From Anaerolineae bacterium (GTDB taxonomy: Bacteria; Chloroflexota; Anaerolineae; Promineifilales; Promineifilaceae), in assembly GCA_023382655.1 (NCBI GenBank), contig JAHDWK010000029.1:1-64000 (forward strand): a DNA stretch of 64,000 bases. Direction: 5' to 3'. The notes beneath the pieces were generated by a model, which had not been told where the DNA came from, made no database searches, and was given only the letters and a program-made list of their open reading frames with translations. Positions 8,897 to 16,942 of this stretch are shown one piece after another. How positions within the stretch are numbered: the stretch's first letter is position 1; each line of letters starts with the position of its first letter. The translations under genes were made by a program, and so were the position numbers.

Positions 8897-10189
8897 ATGA
8901 CCACAAAAACCACCCTGCCCAACGGCCTTACCATCCTCCTCAAAGAAATGCACCATGCCCCCGTCATCAGCTTTATGGTCTGGTACCGCGTGGGCAGTCG
9001 CCATGAACGGCCGGGGCTGACCGGCGTTTCGCATTGGGTGGAGCATATGATGTTCAAGGGTACGCCCACTTTTCCCGACGGCACGCTGGATCGGCTGGTC
9101 TCCCGCGAGGGCGGGCAGTGGAACGCCTTCACCTGGCTGGACTTTACTGCCTACTACGAAACGATGCCGGCCAATCGCATTGATCTGGCGCTGCGCCTGG
9201 AAGCGGATCGCATGGTTAACACCATCATGGATGCCGACGAGGTGGAATCGGAGCGGGCGGTGATCATTGCCGAGCGGCAGATGTATGAAAATGACCCCGA
9301 TTTTTTGCTGAGTGAGGAGCTAACGGCCGTCGCCTTTCGCGTCCACCCCTACCACCATGAAGTCATTGGCGACCTGGCCGATTTACAGACGATCACGCGC
9401 GGGGAGTTGGTGGCCCATTACGGCCGTCATTACACACCCAACAATGCCATTCTGGTGGTGGTTGGTGATTTTGACACGGGCGATATGTTGGCTCGCCTGG
9501 AAACGTTATATGGCGGCATCCCGGCAGGGGAGGCCAGCGTTCCTGTCACGCGGCAGGAACCCCCACAAAATGGCGAACGGCGCGTGGTCGTCCACGGCCC
9601 TGGTGATACGGCCTATCTGACCTATGCCTATCGTGTTCCTGCCGCCAACCATCCCGACTTTTTCCCGCTGGCGCTGTTGAATGCGGCACTGGCCGGGGGC
9701 AGCAGTCTGGGCATGTTTGGCGGCAGTGGCAGCAACAAAAGTTCCCGGCTGTACAAAGCGTTGGTGAATACGGAACTGGCGGCTTCCGTTTCCGGCAGCC
9801 TGACGCCGACTATCGATCCCTATTTGTACACGATTCAGGCAGTGGCGCGGCACGGCCGTAGCCTGGACGAAGTGGAAGCAGCCCTAGACGCGGAACTGGC
9901 CCGGCTGCAAAGTGAACCCATCACCCAGGCCGAACTGGACAAGGCGCTCAAACGGGCCAAAGCAGATTTTGTGCTGGCCGGGGAAAGCATCACCGGGCAG
10001 GCGCAGTTGTTGGGCCTGGCTGAAGCGGTCGTGGGCGATTACCGTTGGTATGAGACGGTGTTAGACCAACTCCACGCCGTCACCCTGGCTGATATAGAAC
10101 GGGTGCGCGCCACTTATTTGCAAAAGCGATACCGTGTTGTCGGCCGTTACGAACCGGATGGTGAGGTGGCCACAACCAGGGCCGAATAG
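8897..10189 (+). CDS. M16 family zinc peptidase (catalytic subunit)
   Basis: 430-aa pitrilysin/mitochondrial-processing-peptidase-like protein. It has the inverted zinc motif HxxEH as H46-W-V-E49-H50 and the distal glutamate region ESERAVIIAERQM about 75 residues later, so it should be active. No signal peptide is visible. The related gene at 13375 lacks the zinc motif and is probably its non-catalytic partner, as in the two-subunit M16B peptidases. The start abuts a dispersed repeat and no Shine-Dalgarno is evident. Confidence 0.93.
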   Translation: MTTKTTLPNGLTILLKEMHHAPVISFMVWYRVGSRHERPGLTGVSHWVEHMMFKGTPTFPDGTLDRLVSREGGQWNAFTWLDFTAYYETMPANRIDLALRLEADRMVNTIMDADEVESERAVIIAERQMYENDPDFLLSEELTAVAFRVHPYHHEVIGDLADLQTITRGELVAHYGRHYTPNNAILVVVGDFDTGDMLARLETLYGGIPAGEASVPVTRQEPPQNGERRVVVHGPGDTAYLTYAYRVPAANHPDFFPLALLNAALAGGSSLGMFGGSGSNKSSRLYKALVNTELAASVSGSLTPTIDPYLYTIQAVARHGRSLDEVEAALDAELARLQSEPITQAELDKALKRAKADFVLAGESITGQAQLLGLAEAVVGDYRWYETVLDQLHAVTLADIERVRATYLQKRYRVVGRYEPDGEVATTRAE

Positions 10190-10204
10190 GCCAATCGAAA
10201 CATT

Positions 10205-12007
10205 TTGAAAAGATTACCCGCCACCATTCTGAACGCCGTTCGCCGGTTGCCAGGCACATTTGATGATGAAGAGCGCCGCCTGGTGGTGCAATCGGTCATT
10301 ATTGGCGTGGTAGTATGGGCTGTCGTATATCCTTTGAAAATAGGCGTCCACTGGCTCTTTGACCTGACTTTGCACATCCTGGAACAGTTAGGGCATGGGC
10401 CGCAGCAGTTGTTGGTGTTGGCGCCACTGCTGGTGGGGGCGCTTATTGTCGCCTTCATTGCCCGCACCCGCGCCGTCATTGTACATTACCGGGATGACGA
10501 CGGCATTATTCACGAGCTGAATGATGTAGAAGGGGATGGGCTGGAACGGGCCATTGCTCTCTATTACACCTCTGAACCGGCGTTTGAGCGGGTCTTGCAA
10601 GGGCAGGAGGGGCTGGATGTGCGCTGGCAGTTGCCTACCTTCTCGCTGGCCTTCCGCAAGTTTGCGGCCACGTTGGTGACGTTGGGCAGCGGCGGCAGCG
10701 GTGGCCTGGAAGCCAGCGTCACCCTCATTGGCGAGAGCAGCGCGGCCGGCTTGTTTAAGCCACGCCAGCAAATTGCCAGGGCGAATGAAAAAATCGGGCT
10801 GGTCGGCCGTTTCTGGCGCTGGTGGCAGGCGGATGACCCCGACGACTTGCAGACGGCGCAGTTGAGTGGCATTGCGGCGGCCGTGGCGGTGCTGTTGGGC
10901 GCGCCGTTGACGGCTGCCTTTTTTGCCATTGAAGTGATGTACCGCCAACGGCCGCTCATCGAAAAGTTGGCCTACACGCTGATTTCGGCGCTGATAGCCT
11001 ACTCGTTAACAGATCTGGTGACGATAGGTCATCCGGTAATTTTTTCGGTAGAGCAGCACTTCGTGCCGCCAACATCGCCACGTTATTATGCGGTGGTGCT
11101 GTTGATGGCTACGGCCGTGTCCCTGGTCAGCATCTTCTTCAAACGTTTCCGTGCCTACACAGACCATCTGTTGCACCATCGTTTTACCGATTCGCGGCAG
11201 CGGTTGCTGGTGGGTGCGACCATCACCGGCCTGATTGCATTTGCTGTAGCCATCATCACCTTTGAATTCGATTTGTGGGAAAATGGGCTGGAACTGGTAT
11301 TAGGGCCAGGTGATAACGTGATTAATGCAGCTCTGGCCGGAGAATTCACCCTGGCAGTGGCGCTGCTGGCACTGGTGGCTAAAATGCCCGCTACCCTGGC
11401 AACTATTGGTTCCGGTGGCTCTGCCGGTCTGCTGGTGCCCTCTCTCTTTTTTGGCACAATGGTGGCTTCAGTTTTCGCCGTTTTTTTTGACTATGAGCCA
11501 ATGCTGCTCATTGTGCCGGGTATGACAGCCGCCCTGGTTTCCATGGTCAATATACCCCTGGCGGCCATCTTGTTCACCGTTGAGTTGTTTGGTTCGGTGT
11601 ACATGGTACCGGCGCTGCTCACGCTGGTTATCACCTCCATTCTGGCCCATGACCGCACCATCTATCGCCCACAGCGGGAAAAAGCGGCTAAACGACAGAT
11701 CTTGCCTGGCGTCGGGTCGCGCCGCATTCTGCCGCCGCCGTCCTGGTGGGGTAAAACGCTGGTGGAGTTGGATTTACGCCGCCGGTATAACGTGAACGTG
11801 GTGGGGTTGATGGAATTTCAGGATGAGCAAGGCAATCCTCGGGTACGGCTGGACACGTCTTCGACGGTGCCACTGTCCGATGGCGACGTGCTGGTGGTAA
11901 TAGGGCGGGAGGAAAAATTGGAAGCATTGGAAACGGCCGTGCGCAATGAACGCGCCGCCGGCTGGCAAGACGCTGTGGATGATGCTCTGGAAACGGAGGA
12001 AACATGA
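10205..12007 (+). CDS. ClC chloride channel/antiporter with RCK_C domain
   Basis: 600-aa ClC-family membrane protein. Glycine-rich pore-type motifs occur at GSGGSGGLEASVTLIGESS and GSGGSAGLLVPSLFFG, spread over about ten hydrophobic segments (residues 30-480). The last 100 residues carry a TrkA-C/RCK_C-like module (LVELDLRRRYNVNVVGLME to VVIGREEKLEALE), a regulatory domain better known from potassium channels. The start is a TTG at 10205; no ATG occurs nearby in frame. The stop overlaps the next ATG (ATGA at 12004), indicating coupling with the methyltransferase. Confidence 0.9.
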   Translation: MKRLPATILNAVRRLPGTFDDEERRLVVQSVIIGVVVWAVVYPLKIGVHWLFDLTLHILEQLGHGPQQLLVLAPLLVGALIVAFIARTRAVIVHYRDDDGIIHELNDVEGDGLERAIALYYTSEPAFERVLQGQEGLDVRWQLPTFSLAFRKFAATLVTLGSGGSGGLEASVTLIGESSAAGLFKPRQQIARANEKIGLVGRFWRWWQADDPDDLQTAQLSGIAAAVAVLLGAPLTAAFFAIEVMYRQRPLIEKLAYTLISALIAYSLTDLVTIGHPVIFSVEQHFVPPTSPRYYAVVLLMATAVSLVSIFFKRFRAYTDHLLHHRFTDSRQRLLVGATITGLIAFAVAIITFEFDLWENGLELVLGPGDNVINAALAGEFTLAVALLALVAKMPATLATIGSGGSAGLLVPSLFFGTMVASVFAVFFDYEPMLLIVPGMTAALVSMVNIPLAAILFTVELFGSVYMVPALLTLVITSILAHDRTIYRPQREKAAKRQILPGVGSRRILPPPSWWGKTLVELDLRRRYNVNVVGLMEFQDEQGNPRVRLDTSSTVPLSDGDVLVVIGREEKLEALETAVRNERAAGWQDAVDDALETEET

Positions 12008-12720
12008 CCGATTTCAAAGAAATTTATGCCACTCAGGCCGAACAATATGAACGGCTGGTGGCGCGGGAGGATGTGGAGGGTAACATCCTCAAGGCGCTGC
12101 AAAGCATTTACCCCCTGGCAAATGCGGATGTGGTTGAATTTGGCGCGGGCACGGGGCGGCTGACCGGCCTGTTGGCTCCTCTGGTGAAAAGCCTGCGCGC
12201 TTATGATGAGTCGGCGGCGATGCTGGCGGTAGCGGAGCGTAAATTGCAGGAAAGCGGTCTGGCGAATTGGCGCACGGCCCGAAGCCGCTGCGTGGCTGCC
12301 ACGTCGTTCGCCGTAGCCGATCACCGCTCCATCCCCCTGCCACACCACTCTGCCGACATCGCCATCGAGGGATGGGCGTTTGGACATTTTGTGGGTTGGT
12401 TTCCGGCCAACTGGCGGGAAGAAGCGGACCGGGCGCTGGCCGAAATGGAGCGCCTGCTGCGCCCCGGTGGAGTGATGATTTTGCTGGAAACATTAGGTAC
12501 CGGCTTTGAGACGCCCACGCCACCGGAACAGTTACGGCCGTTTTATCACTGGCTGGAAACAGAGCACCACTTCCACCACACCTGGATACGCACTGACTAC
12601 CACTTTGCCAGCCAGACCGAAGCTGCCGAACTGCTCAACTTCTTCTTCGGGCCAGAAATGGCTGCCCAGGCCCAAATCCGCTTCCCCGAATGTACGGGCA
12701 TCTGGCACAAAACTATATAG
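12004..12720 (+). CDS. Class I SAM-dependent methyltransferase
   Basis: 238-aa Rossmann-fold methyltransferase with SAM-binding motif I VVEFGAGTGRLTG at residues 43-55 and an acidic strand-2 equivalent (LRAYDESAAML). A later EMERLLRPGGVMILLETLG corresponds to the post-motif III strand. The substrate is unknown; it resembles the small-molecule Methyltransf_11 type. The start overlaps the ClC stop by four bases. Confidence 0.88.
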   Translation: MTDFKEIYATQAEQYERLVAREDVEGNILKALQSIYPLANADVVEFGAGTGRLTGLLAPLVKSLRAYDESAAMLAVAERKLQESGLANWRTARSRCVAATSFAVADHRSIPLPHHSADIAIEGWAFGHFVGWFPANWREEADRALAEMERLLRPGGVMILLETLGTGFETPTPPEQLRPFYHWLETEHHFHHTWIRTDYHFASQTEAAELLNFFFGPEMAAQAQIRFPECTGIWHKTI

Positions 12721-12722
12721 AC

Positions 12723-12730
12723 TTGTACAA
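12723..12730. promoter_or_regulatory. Candidate YefM operator (TTGTACAA)
   Basis: An 8-bp palindrome with the TGTACA core lies about 63 bp upstream of the yefM ATG. TGTACA is the established core of the YefM-YoeB operator in Escherichia coli. AT-rich -10-like hexamers TATACT and TATACC follow at about 12759-12776. Confidence 0.5.
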
Positions 12731-12792
12731 TATATTGCACATAAAATGCCGCCCGTTTATACTTGGGCTATACCATTTTCAGTGAGGTTTTT

Positions 12793-13047
12793 ATGCAAGT
12801 CGTCACTTTTACAGAAGCGAGAAATAATCTAAAAAGCATTCTGGACAGGGTGGTAACGGACGCCGATTACACGGTAATTACCCGACGTGATGCCGAGGAC
12901 ACGGTGGTTATGTCTCTGGAATCGTTTAATAGCTTGTTGGAAACGGTCTACCTGCTCCGATCACCGGCCAATGCGGCCCACCTGACGCGTTCTATCGAAC
13001 AGTTCCAAAATGGGCAGGTAACGGAAAGGGAATTGCTGGATGAGTAG
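12793..13047 (+). CDS. yefM: YefM-family antitoxin (Phd/YefM)
   Basis: 84-aa antitoxin. The N-terminal dimerisation and DNA-binding part matches the family (MQVVTFTEARNNLKSILDRV, then YTVITRRDAEDTVVMSLESFNSL), and the C-terminal tail (from about residue 60) is the toxin-neutralising segment. The ATG at 12793 follows GTGAGG and is preferred over an upstream in-frame ATG at 12763. It overlaps yoeB by 8 bp, as usual for toxin-antitoxin pairs, and probably represses its own operon through the TGTACA site upstream. Confidence 0.93.
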   Translation: MQVVTFTEARNNLKSILDRVVTDADYTVITRRDAEDTVVMSLESFNSLLETVYLLRSPANAAHLTRSIEQFQNGQVTERELLDE

Positions 13048-13300
13048 AAAGCTGGCCTGGACAGAGGCGGCCTGGTCAGATTATCTCTATTGGCAGTCTC
13101 AAGACAAAAAAACCTTAAGGCGTATCAACCGCTTAATTGAGGAGACCCGACGAGAACCGTTCACCGGCATTGGCAAACCAGAACCTTTGCGCGAAAATTT
13201 GTCTGGCTTTTGGTCACGCCGCATTGACGAGGCCAATCGCCTGATTTACACGGTAGATGATGAATATCTCACCATTATCGCCTGCCGTTACCACTATTAG
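13040..13300 (+). CDS. yoeB: YoeB toxin (mRNA interferase)
   Basis: 86-aa RelE-superfamily ribosome-dependent mRNA interferase. It is strikingly close to the E. coli protein, including KPEPLRENLSGFWSRRID and the C-terminal ACRYHY. The catalytic set is intact by alignment: E48, R67, H85 and Y86 correspond to E46, R65, H83 and Y84. Overlap with yefM secures co-translation. The toxin therefore looks functional. Confidence 0.96.
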   Translation: MSRKLAWTEAAWSDYLYWQSQDKKTLRRINRLIEETRREPFTGIGKPEPLRENLSGFWSRRIDEANRLIYTVDDEYLTIIACRYHY

Positions 13301-13372
13301 GTCACGAATTACACGAATGACACGAATTTATTATCGGTAAACGTGAACACCTGAACACATAAACAACTGACA
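13301..13372. repeat. Word repeats upstream of second M16 gene
   Basis: Tandem words CACGAATTACACGAATGACACGAATTTA followed by GTGAACACCTGAACACATAAACAACTGACACC, between yoeB and the M16 partner gene. Here direct repetition is clear but only a weak inverted partner is seen. Confidence 0.6.
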
Positions 13373-13374
13373 CC

Positions 13375-14661
13375 ATGACCAACGCCCGTTACCCCGACTC
13401 CCAAACCATCACCCGCCATACCTTACCCAATGGGTTGACCATCCTGGCCTATGAAAACTTCGCCTCGCCGTCGGTGGTAATTGAGGGATTGGTGCGGGTG
13501 GGGGCATTGGCGGAAAGTCGGGAAACGGCGGGGCTGGCAAATTTCACGGCCGTGTCCCTCATGCGTGGTACCCAAAACCGGACATTTGACCAGATTTACG
13601 AGGCGCTGGAATCGGCCGGGGCCGACCTCAGTTTTAGCGGCGCTTTTCATACCAGCGGCTTTTCTGCGCAAGGGCTGGTGGAGGATTTTGGCCTGCTGCT
13701 GGACATGGTCGCTGGCGCCTGGCGCACTCCCACTTTTCCGCCCGAACAGATTGTAAAAGTGCAGGGGCAGTTGCTTACCGGCCTGCAAATGCGTACCAAT
13801 GATACCGGGCGCATGGCCAACCTGGCTTTTCACGAACTGGTCTATGATGGGCATCCCTACGGCCGTTCCGCCAGCGGCTACCCGGAAACGGTGAGCCGGT
13901 TAACCCCGGCCGATTTAACCGCTTTCCATGCCCAGCACTATGGGCCGCAGGGCGCCATCATAGTCGTGGTAGGCGCGGTAAAAGCAGAGGAGGCTATTGC
14001 CCAGGTCACGGCCGTGTTGGGCGACTGGCACAATGAACGGCAGCAAGTGAGTACGGCCGTGGCCGACATGCCCCGGCCCGGCACCCTCCTGCGCACCCAC
14101 GTGAATATGCCCGACAAACACCAGGCTGACATTCGCCTGGGGTTGCCCGGCCCGCGCCGCGCCGCCCCCGACTACCTGGAAGCCAGCCTGATGAACACCA
14201 TCCTCGGCGTTTTTGGCATGATGGGGCGTATTGGCCTGCGGGTGCGTGAAGAGGAAGGGCTGGCCTATTATGCCTACAGCCAGTTGCAGGGCGGCCTGGG
14301 GCCGTCCCCCTGGCTCGCCGCCGCCGGCGTGGCCCCGGAAGCGGTGGAGCAGGCCATCACCAGCATCCTGGACGAAGTGGCCCGCATCCAAAACGAACCG
14401 GTCAGCGCCGAAGAACTGGCCGACAGCCAGGCGTACCGCATTGGCTCTATGCCCATGGCGTTGGAGACAAACAGTGGTCTGGCGGATATTATTGGCGATA
14501 TGGAATTTTATGAGCTGGGGCTGGACTATCTGGCCGAGTATGCAGCGCGCATCCAGGCTATTACTCCGGCTGACATTCAGGCTACCGCTCAGAAATACCT
14601 GAGTACCGAGCAGTTGGGCACGGCCGTGGCCGGCCCCGAATTAGTGAGCAGTGAGCGGTAA
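13375..14661 (+). CDS. M16 family peptidase-like protein, non-catalytic partner
   Basis: 428-aa M16 homologue with two homologous halves (N-terminal HTLPNGLTILAYE; C-terminal part around MMGRIGLRVREEEGLAYYAYS). At the position of HxxEH it reads NFTAV (in GLANFTAVSLMRGT), so zinc cannot be bound and the protein is expected to be a structural or regulatory subunit. The catalytic partner is encoded at 8897, four genes upstream on the same strand. Five copies of ACGGCCGT lie within or at its end. Confidence 0.92.
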   Translation: MTNARYPDSQTITRHTLPNGLTILAYENFASPSVVIEGLVRVGALAESRETAGLANFTAVSLMRGTQNRTFDQIYEALESAGADLSFSGAFHTSGFSAQGLVEDFGLLLDMVAGAWRTPTFPPEQIVKVQGQLLTGLQMRTNDTGRMANLAFHELVYDGHPYGRSASGYPETVSRLTPADLTAFHAQHYGPQGAIIVVVGAVKAEEAIAQVTAVLGDWHNERQQVSTAVADMPRPGTLLRTHVNMPDKHQADIRLGLPGPRRAAPDYLEASLMNTILGVFGMMGRIGLRVREEEGLAYYAYSQLQGGLGPSPWLAAAGVAPEAVEQAITSILDEVARIQNEPVSAEELADSQAYRIGSMPMALETNSGLADIIGDMEFYELGLDYLAEYAARIQAITPADIQATAQKYLSTEQLGTAVAGPELVSSER

Positions 14662-14710
14662 ACAGTGAGCAGTATCACGCACTGGTCACTGCTCACTGCT
14701 CACTGTTTAT
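14640..14710. repeat. Word-repeat hairpin (CAGTGAGC type)
   Basis: AGTGAGCAGTGAGCGGTAAACAGTGAGCAG on the left and TCACTGCTCACTGCTCACTGTTT on the right form a long imperfect hairpin. It overlaps the M16 stop codon and fills the leader of acpS. The same word family recurs at 47416-47492. Confidence 0.85.
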
Positions 14711-14714
14711 TTCG

Positions 14715-15077
14715 ATGTTAGCAGCAGGCGTAGACATGATCGAGATTGCCCGGATTGAACGAGGCATCGCCCGGCACGGCGAGCGGTTTTTGCAGCGCTT
14801 TTTTACGGAGCAGGAGCAGGTGTTTTGTCACGGCCGTGCCGCCAGCCTGGCGGCGCGTTTTGCCGTCAAAGAAGCGGTGGGTAAAGCATTGGGCACCGGC
14901 ATTGGCGATATTCGCTGGGTAGATGTGGAAGTGGTCTGTGATGAACGCGGTAAACCGGAACTGGTGTTACATGACACCGCCCAAGTACTGGCCCAATCGC
15001 GCGGCCTCACCCAATGGGCCATCAGCCTTTCGCACACAGAGACACACGCCATCGCCTTTGTGGTGGCGATGGGATGA
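14715..15077 (+). CDS. acpS: Holo-[acyl-carrier-protein] synthase
   Basis: 120-aa AcpS-type phosphopantetheinyl transferase that loads the 4'-phosphopantetheine arm from CoA onto acyl carrier protein. The magnesium-binding GVDMIEIARIE (Asp7), RFAVKEAVGKALGTG (Glu and Lys of the active site) and the C-terminal SLSHTETHAIAFVVA are all present, and the length is normal. No Shine-Dalgarno is visible because the leader is a word-repeat hairpin. Confidence 0.95.
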   Translation: MLAAGVDMIEIARIERGIARHGERFLQRFFTEQEQVFCHGRAASLAARFAVKEAVGKALGTGIGDIRWVDVEVVCDERGKPELVLHDTAQVLAQSRGLTQWAISLSHTETHAIAFVVAMG

Positions 15078-15079
15078 GC

Positions 15080-15156
15080 AGGTGGTGAGGTGACAGGGTG
15101 ATCTCCCAATCTCCTGATCTCCTAATCACTCAATTACCCAATTGCCCAATAACTAA
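15080..15156. repeat. Word repeats before alpha/beta hydrolase
   Basis: GGTGGTGAGGTGACAGGGTG, then ATCTCCCAATCTCCTGATCTCCTAATC, then CTCAATTACCCAATTGCCCAATAAC: three successive word families. They could be translated in the frame of the next gene, but a Shine-Dalgarno at 15161-15166 shows the true start is downstream. Confidence 0.7.
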
Positions 15157-15160
15157 CAAC

Positions 15161-15166
15161 AGGAGG
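15161..15166 (+). promoter_or_regulatory. Shine-Dalgarno AGGAGG deciding the start at 15173
   Basis: A consensus AGGAGG six bases before ATG 15173. It decides against the longer reading frame from 15098, whose first 25 codons are word repeat. Confidence 0.85.
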
Positions 15167-15172
15167 CACACA

Positions 15173-15925
15173 ATGGCAGAATGGAAAGCAGATGATGGCA
15201 GTTTGATACATTATGAAATTCATGGAAACAACGGCAAGCCGGTACTGCTGCTGCTGCCGGGTTTGTTGGGCACGATTGGGGTGCAGTGGCGGCCGTTTAT
15301 CAAACCGCTGATGGCTGATTATCAGGTGATTATGATGGATTTGCGGGGGCACGGCCGTTCCACCAACACCGCCAAAGACCTCGACCCGGAAAAGATGATG
15401 TTTGATGTCAGCGGCTTGCTCGACGCCCTGAATGTGCCGCTGGTGCATGTGGCCGGGTATAGCCTGGGCGGTTATCTGGGGTTGATGCTGGCGCTGAAAG
15501 AGCCGCGCCGCGTGGCTACCCTGCTTATGCACGCCACCAAATTCTTCTGGACACAAGAAGCCGCTGCCAAAATGCACCAGCAGCTAGACCCGGACATCAT
15601 GGCTCAAAAAGTTTCCACCTATGCCGAACAGTTGGCCCAGGAACATGGCGCGCGCCACTGGCGTGTGCTGGTGCGCCAGGCGGCCGACATGACCACATAC
15701 CTGGTGGACAATGGCATCACCGAACGCATGGCCTCCCATACCCAATGCCCCGTTTTGGTCAGCGTGGGCGACCGGGATGAACTGGTGCCGGTGAATGAGG
15801 CGCTGCGCCTGGCCCGTTTGTTTAACAAGGGAGAACTCATCGTTCTGCCCGGTGTGCGCCATCCCTTCCAGACCGTGCGCGCCATTCCCTTGCTGCCCAT
15901 GATGCAGTATTTTCACAGGATATGA
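15173..15925 (+). CDS. Alpha/beta hydrolase
   Basis: 250-aa alpha/beta-hydrolase-fold enzyme. LLLLPGLLGTIG is the oxyanion loop region, MMDLRGHGRS is typical of the family, the nucleophile Ser sits in GYSLGGYLG, and the catalytic His is in LPGVRHPFQT near the C-terminus with an upstream acid in VGDRDELVP. It resembles 3-oxoadipate enol-lactonase/esterase-like proteins; the substrate is unknown. The stop overlaps a possible start of the next open frame, although the real start there is at 15979. Confidence 0.88.
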   Translation: MAEWKADDGSLIHYEIHGNNGKPVLLLLPGLLGTIGVQWRPFIKPLMADYQVIMMDLRGHGRSTNTAKDLDPEKMMFDVSGLLDALNVPLVHVAGYSLGGYLGLMLALKEPRRVATLLMHATKFFWTQEAAAKMHQQLDPDIMAQKVSTYAEQLAQEHGARHWRVLVRQAADMTTYLVDNGITERMASHTQCPVLVSVGDRDELVPVNEALRLARLFNKGELIVLPGVRHPFQTVRAIPLLPMMQYFHRI

Positions 15926-15978
15926 AATTGGAGATTGAGAAATCGTCTATCTCCAATCTCCTGATCTCCAATCTCTCT
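15926..15978. repeat. Word-repeat hairpin (GGAGATTG type)
   Basis: ATTGGAGATTGAGAAATCG on the left, and CTATCTCCAATCTCCTGATCTCCAATCTCTC on the right. It spans the whole gap between the hydrolase and the deacetylase. Confidence 0.8.
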
Positions 15979-16824
15979 ATGTCCAAACGTTTGTTGGCCA
16001 TCCTGGCCCATCCCGACGATGAATCCTTTGGTCCTGGGGGGACCTTTGCTCGTTATGCAGCCGAGGGGGTAGATGTGCATATTGCTATTGCCACCGATGG
16101 CGCGGCCGGTTCGGTGGTGGAAGATTACAAAGAGTCACATGACCGGTTGGCGGCCGTACGGGCTGAGGAGCTGCAAAAAGCCGTTGGAATTCTGGGGGCG
16201 ACCTTGCATACCCTGGGATACCGTGATTCCGGCTACATTGGCGACCCGGCGAATGATCATCTGGATGCTTTTATCAACGCCGATATGCATGAGGCGACGG
16301 GCCAGGTGGTGCGACTGATTCGAGAAATTCGGCCGCAAGTGGTGATTACCCATGACGAGATGGGCGGCTATCTGCACCCCGACCACATTATGTGTTGGAA
16401 AATCACCACACCGGCTTTTACGGCCGCTGCCGACCCGGCGCAGTACCCGGAGTTGGGGCTGGAACCACACCAGCCGCAGCGATTGTATTACACCGCTTTT
16501 TCTAACCGGTGGGTAAAGTTTGGCATTTTTATCTTGAAACTGCGCCGCCAGGACCCAACCCGATTTGGGCGCAACGGGGATATTGATCTGACAAAAATTG
16601 GAATGGATCCCAAACAAATCAACACGGTGATTGATTACCGGCCGTATTGGGACGTGAAGATGGCGGCCAGCGCGGCCCATGCCAGCCAGGGTGGGGGCAC
16701 GGGTGGCATCCGCCGGACGCCGATGTGGTTGATGCGCCGCTTCCTGGCTAAAGACACCTATATTCGCGCTCATCCGCCGGGGTTGAACGGCCGTCGGGAA
16801 ACCGATCTATTTGCGGGAATCTGA
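15979..16824 (+). CDS. PIG-L family deacetylase
   Basis: 281-aa LmbE/PIG-L zinc-dependent N-deacetylase. It starts MSKRLLAILAHPDDESFGPGG, where AHPDDE supplies the first His and the Asp pair, and has the downstream HPDH motif (GGYLHPDHIMCW). Family members deacetylate GlcNAc-containing thiols or lipids such as bacillithiol and mycothiol precursors, but more distant members act on other amides. The upstream 19 in-frame codons from 15922 are word repeat and were excluded. Confidence 0.9.
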   Translation: MSKRLLAILAHPDDESFGPGGTFARYAAEGVDVHIAIATDGAAGSVVEDYKESHDRLAAVRAEELQKAVGILGATLHTLGYRDSGYIGDPANDHLDAFINADMHEATGQVVRLIREIRPQVVITHDEMGGYLHPDHIMCWKITTPAFTAAADPAQYPELGLEPHQPQRLYYTAFSNRWVKFGIFILKLRRQDPTRFGRNGDIDLTKIGMDPKQINTVIDYRPYWDVKMAASAAHASQGGGTGGIRRTPMWLMRRFLAKDTYIRAHPPGLNGRRETDLFAGI

Positions 16825-16850
16825 GGAGACAGTACGCATGGGCGTCCATA

Positions 16851-16930
16851 TGAATGAGAATCCACAGATTACACAGATTCCGCAGATTTTTTTAATCGGT
16901 GAAATCTGTGTAATCTGTGGATAACCCTCA
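16851..16930. repeat. Inverted word repeat (CCACAGATTACACAG type)
   Basis: CCACAGATTACACAGATTCCG pairs with AATCTGTGTAATCTGTGG; the outer ATGAGA/CCTCAT ends also pair. An 18-bp near-perfect stem closes a T-rich loop between the deacetylase and the following hydrolase. Confidence 0.85.
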
Positions 16931-16942
16931 TAGGAGAAAATA

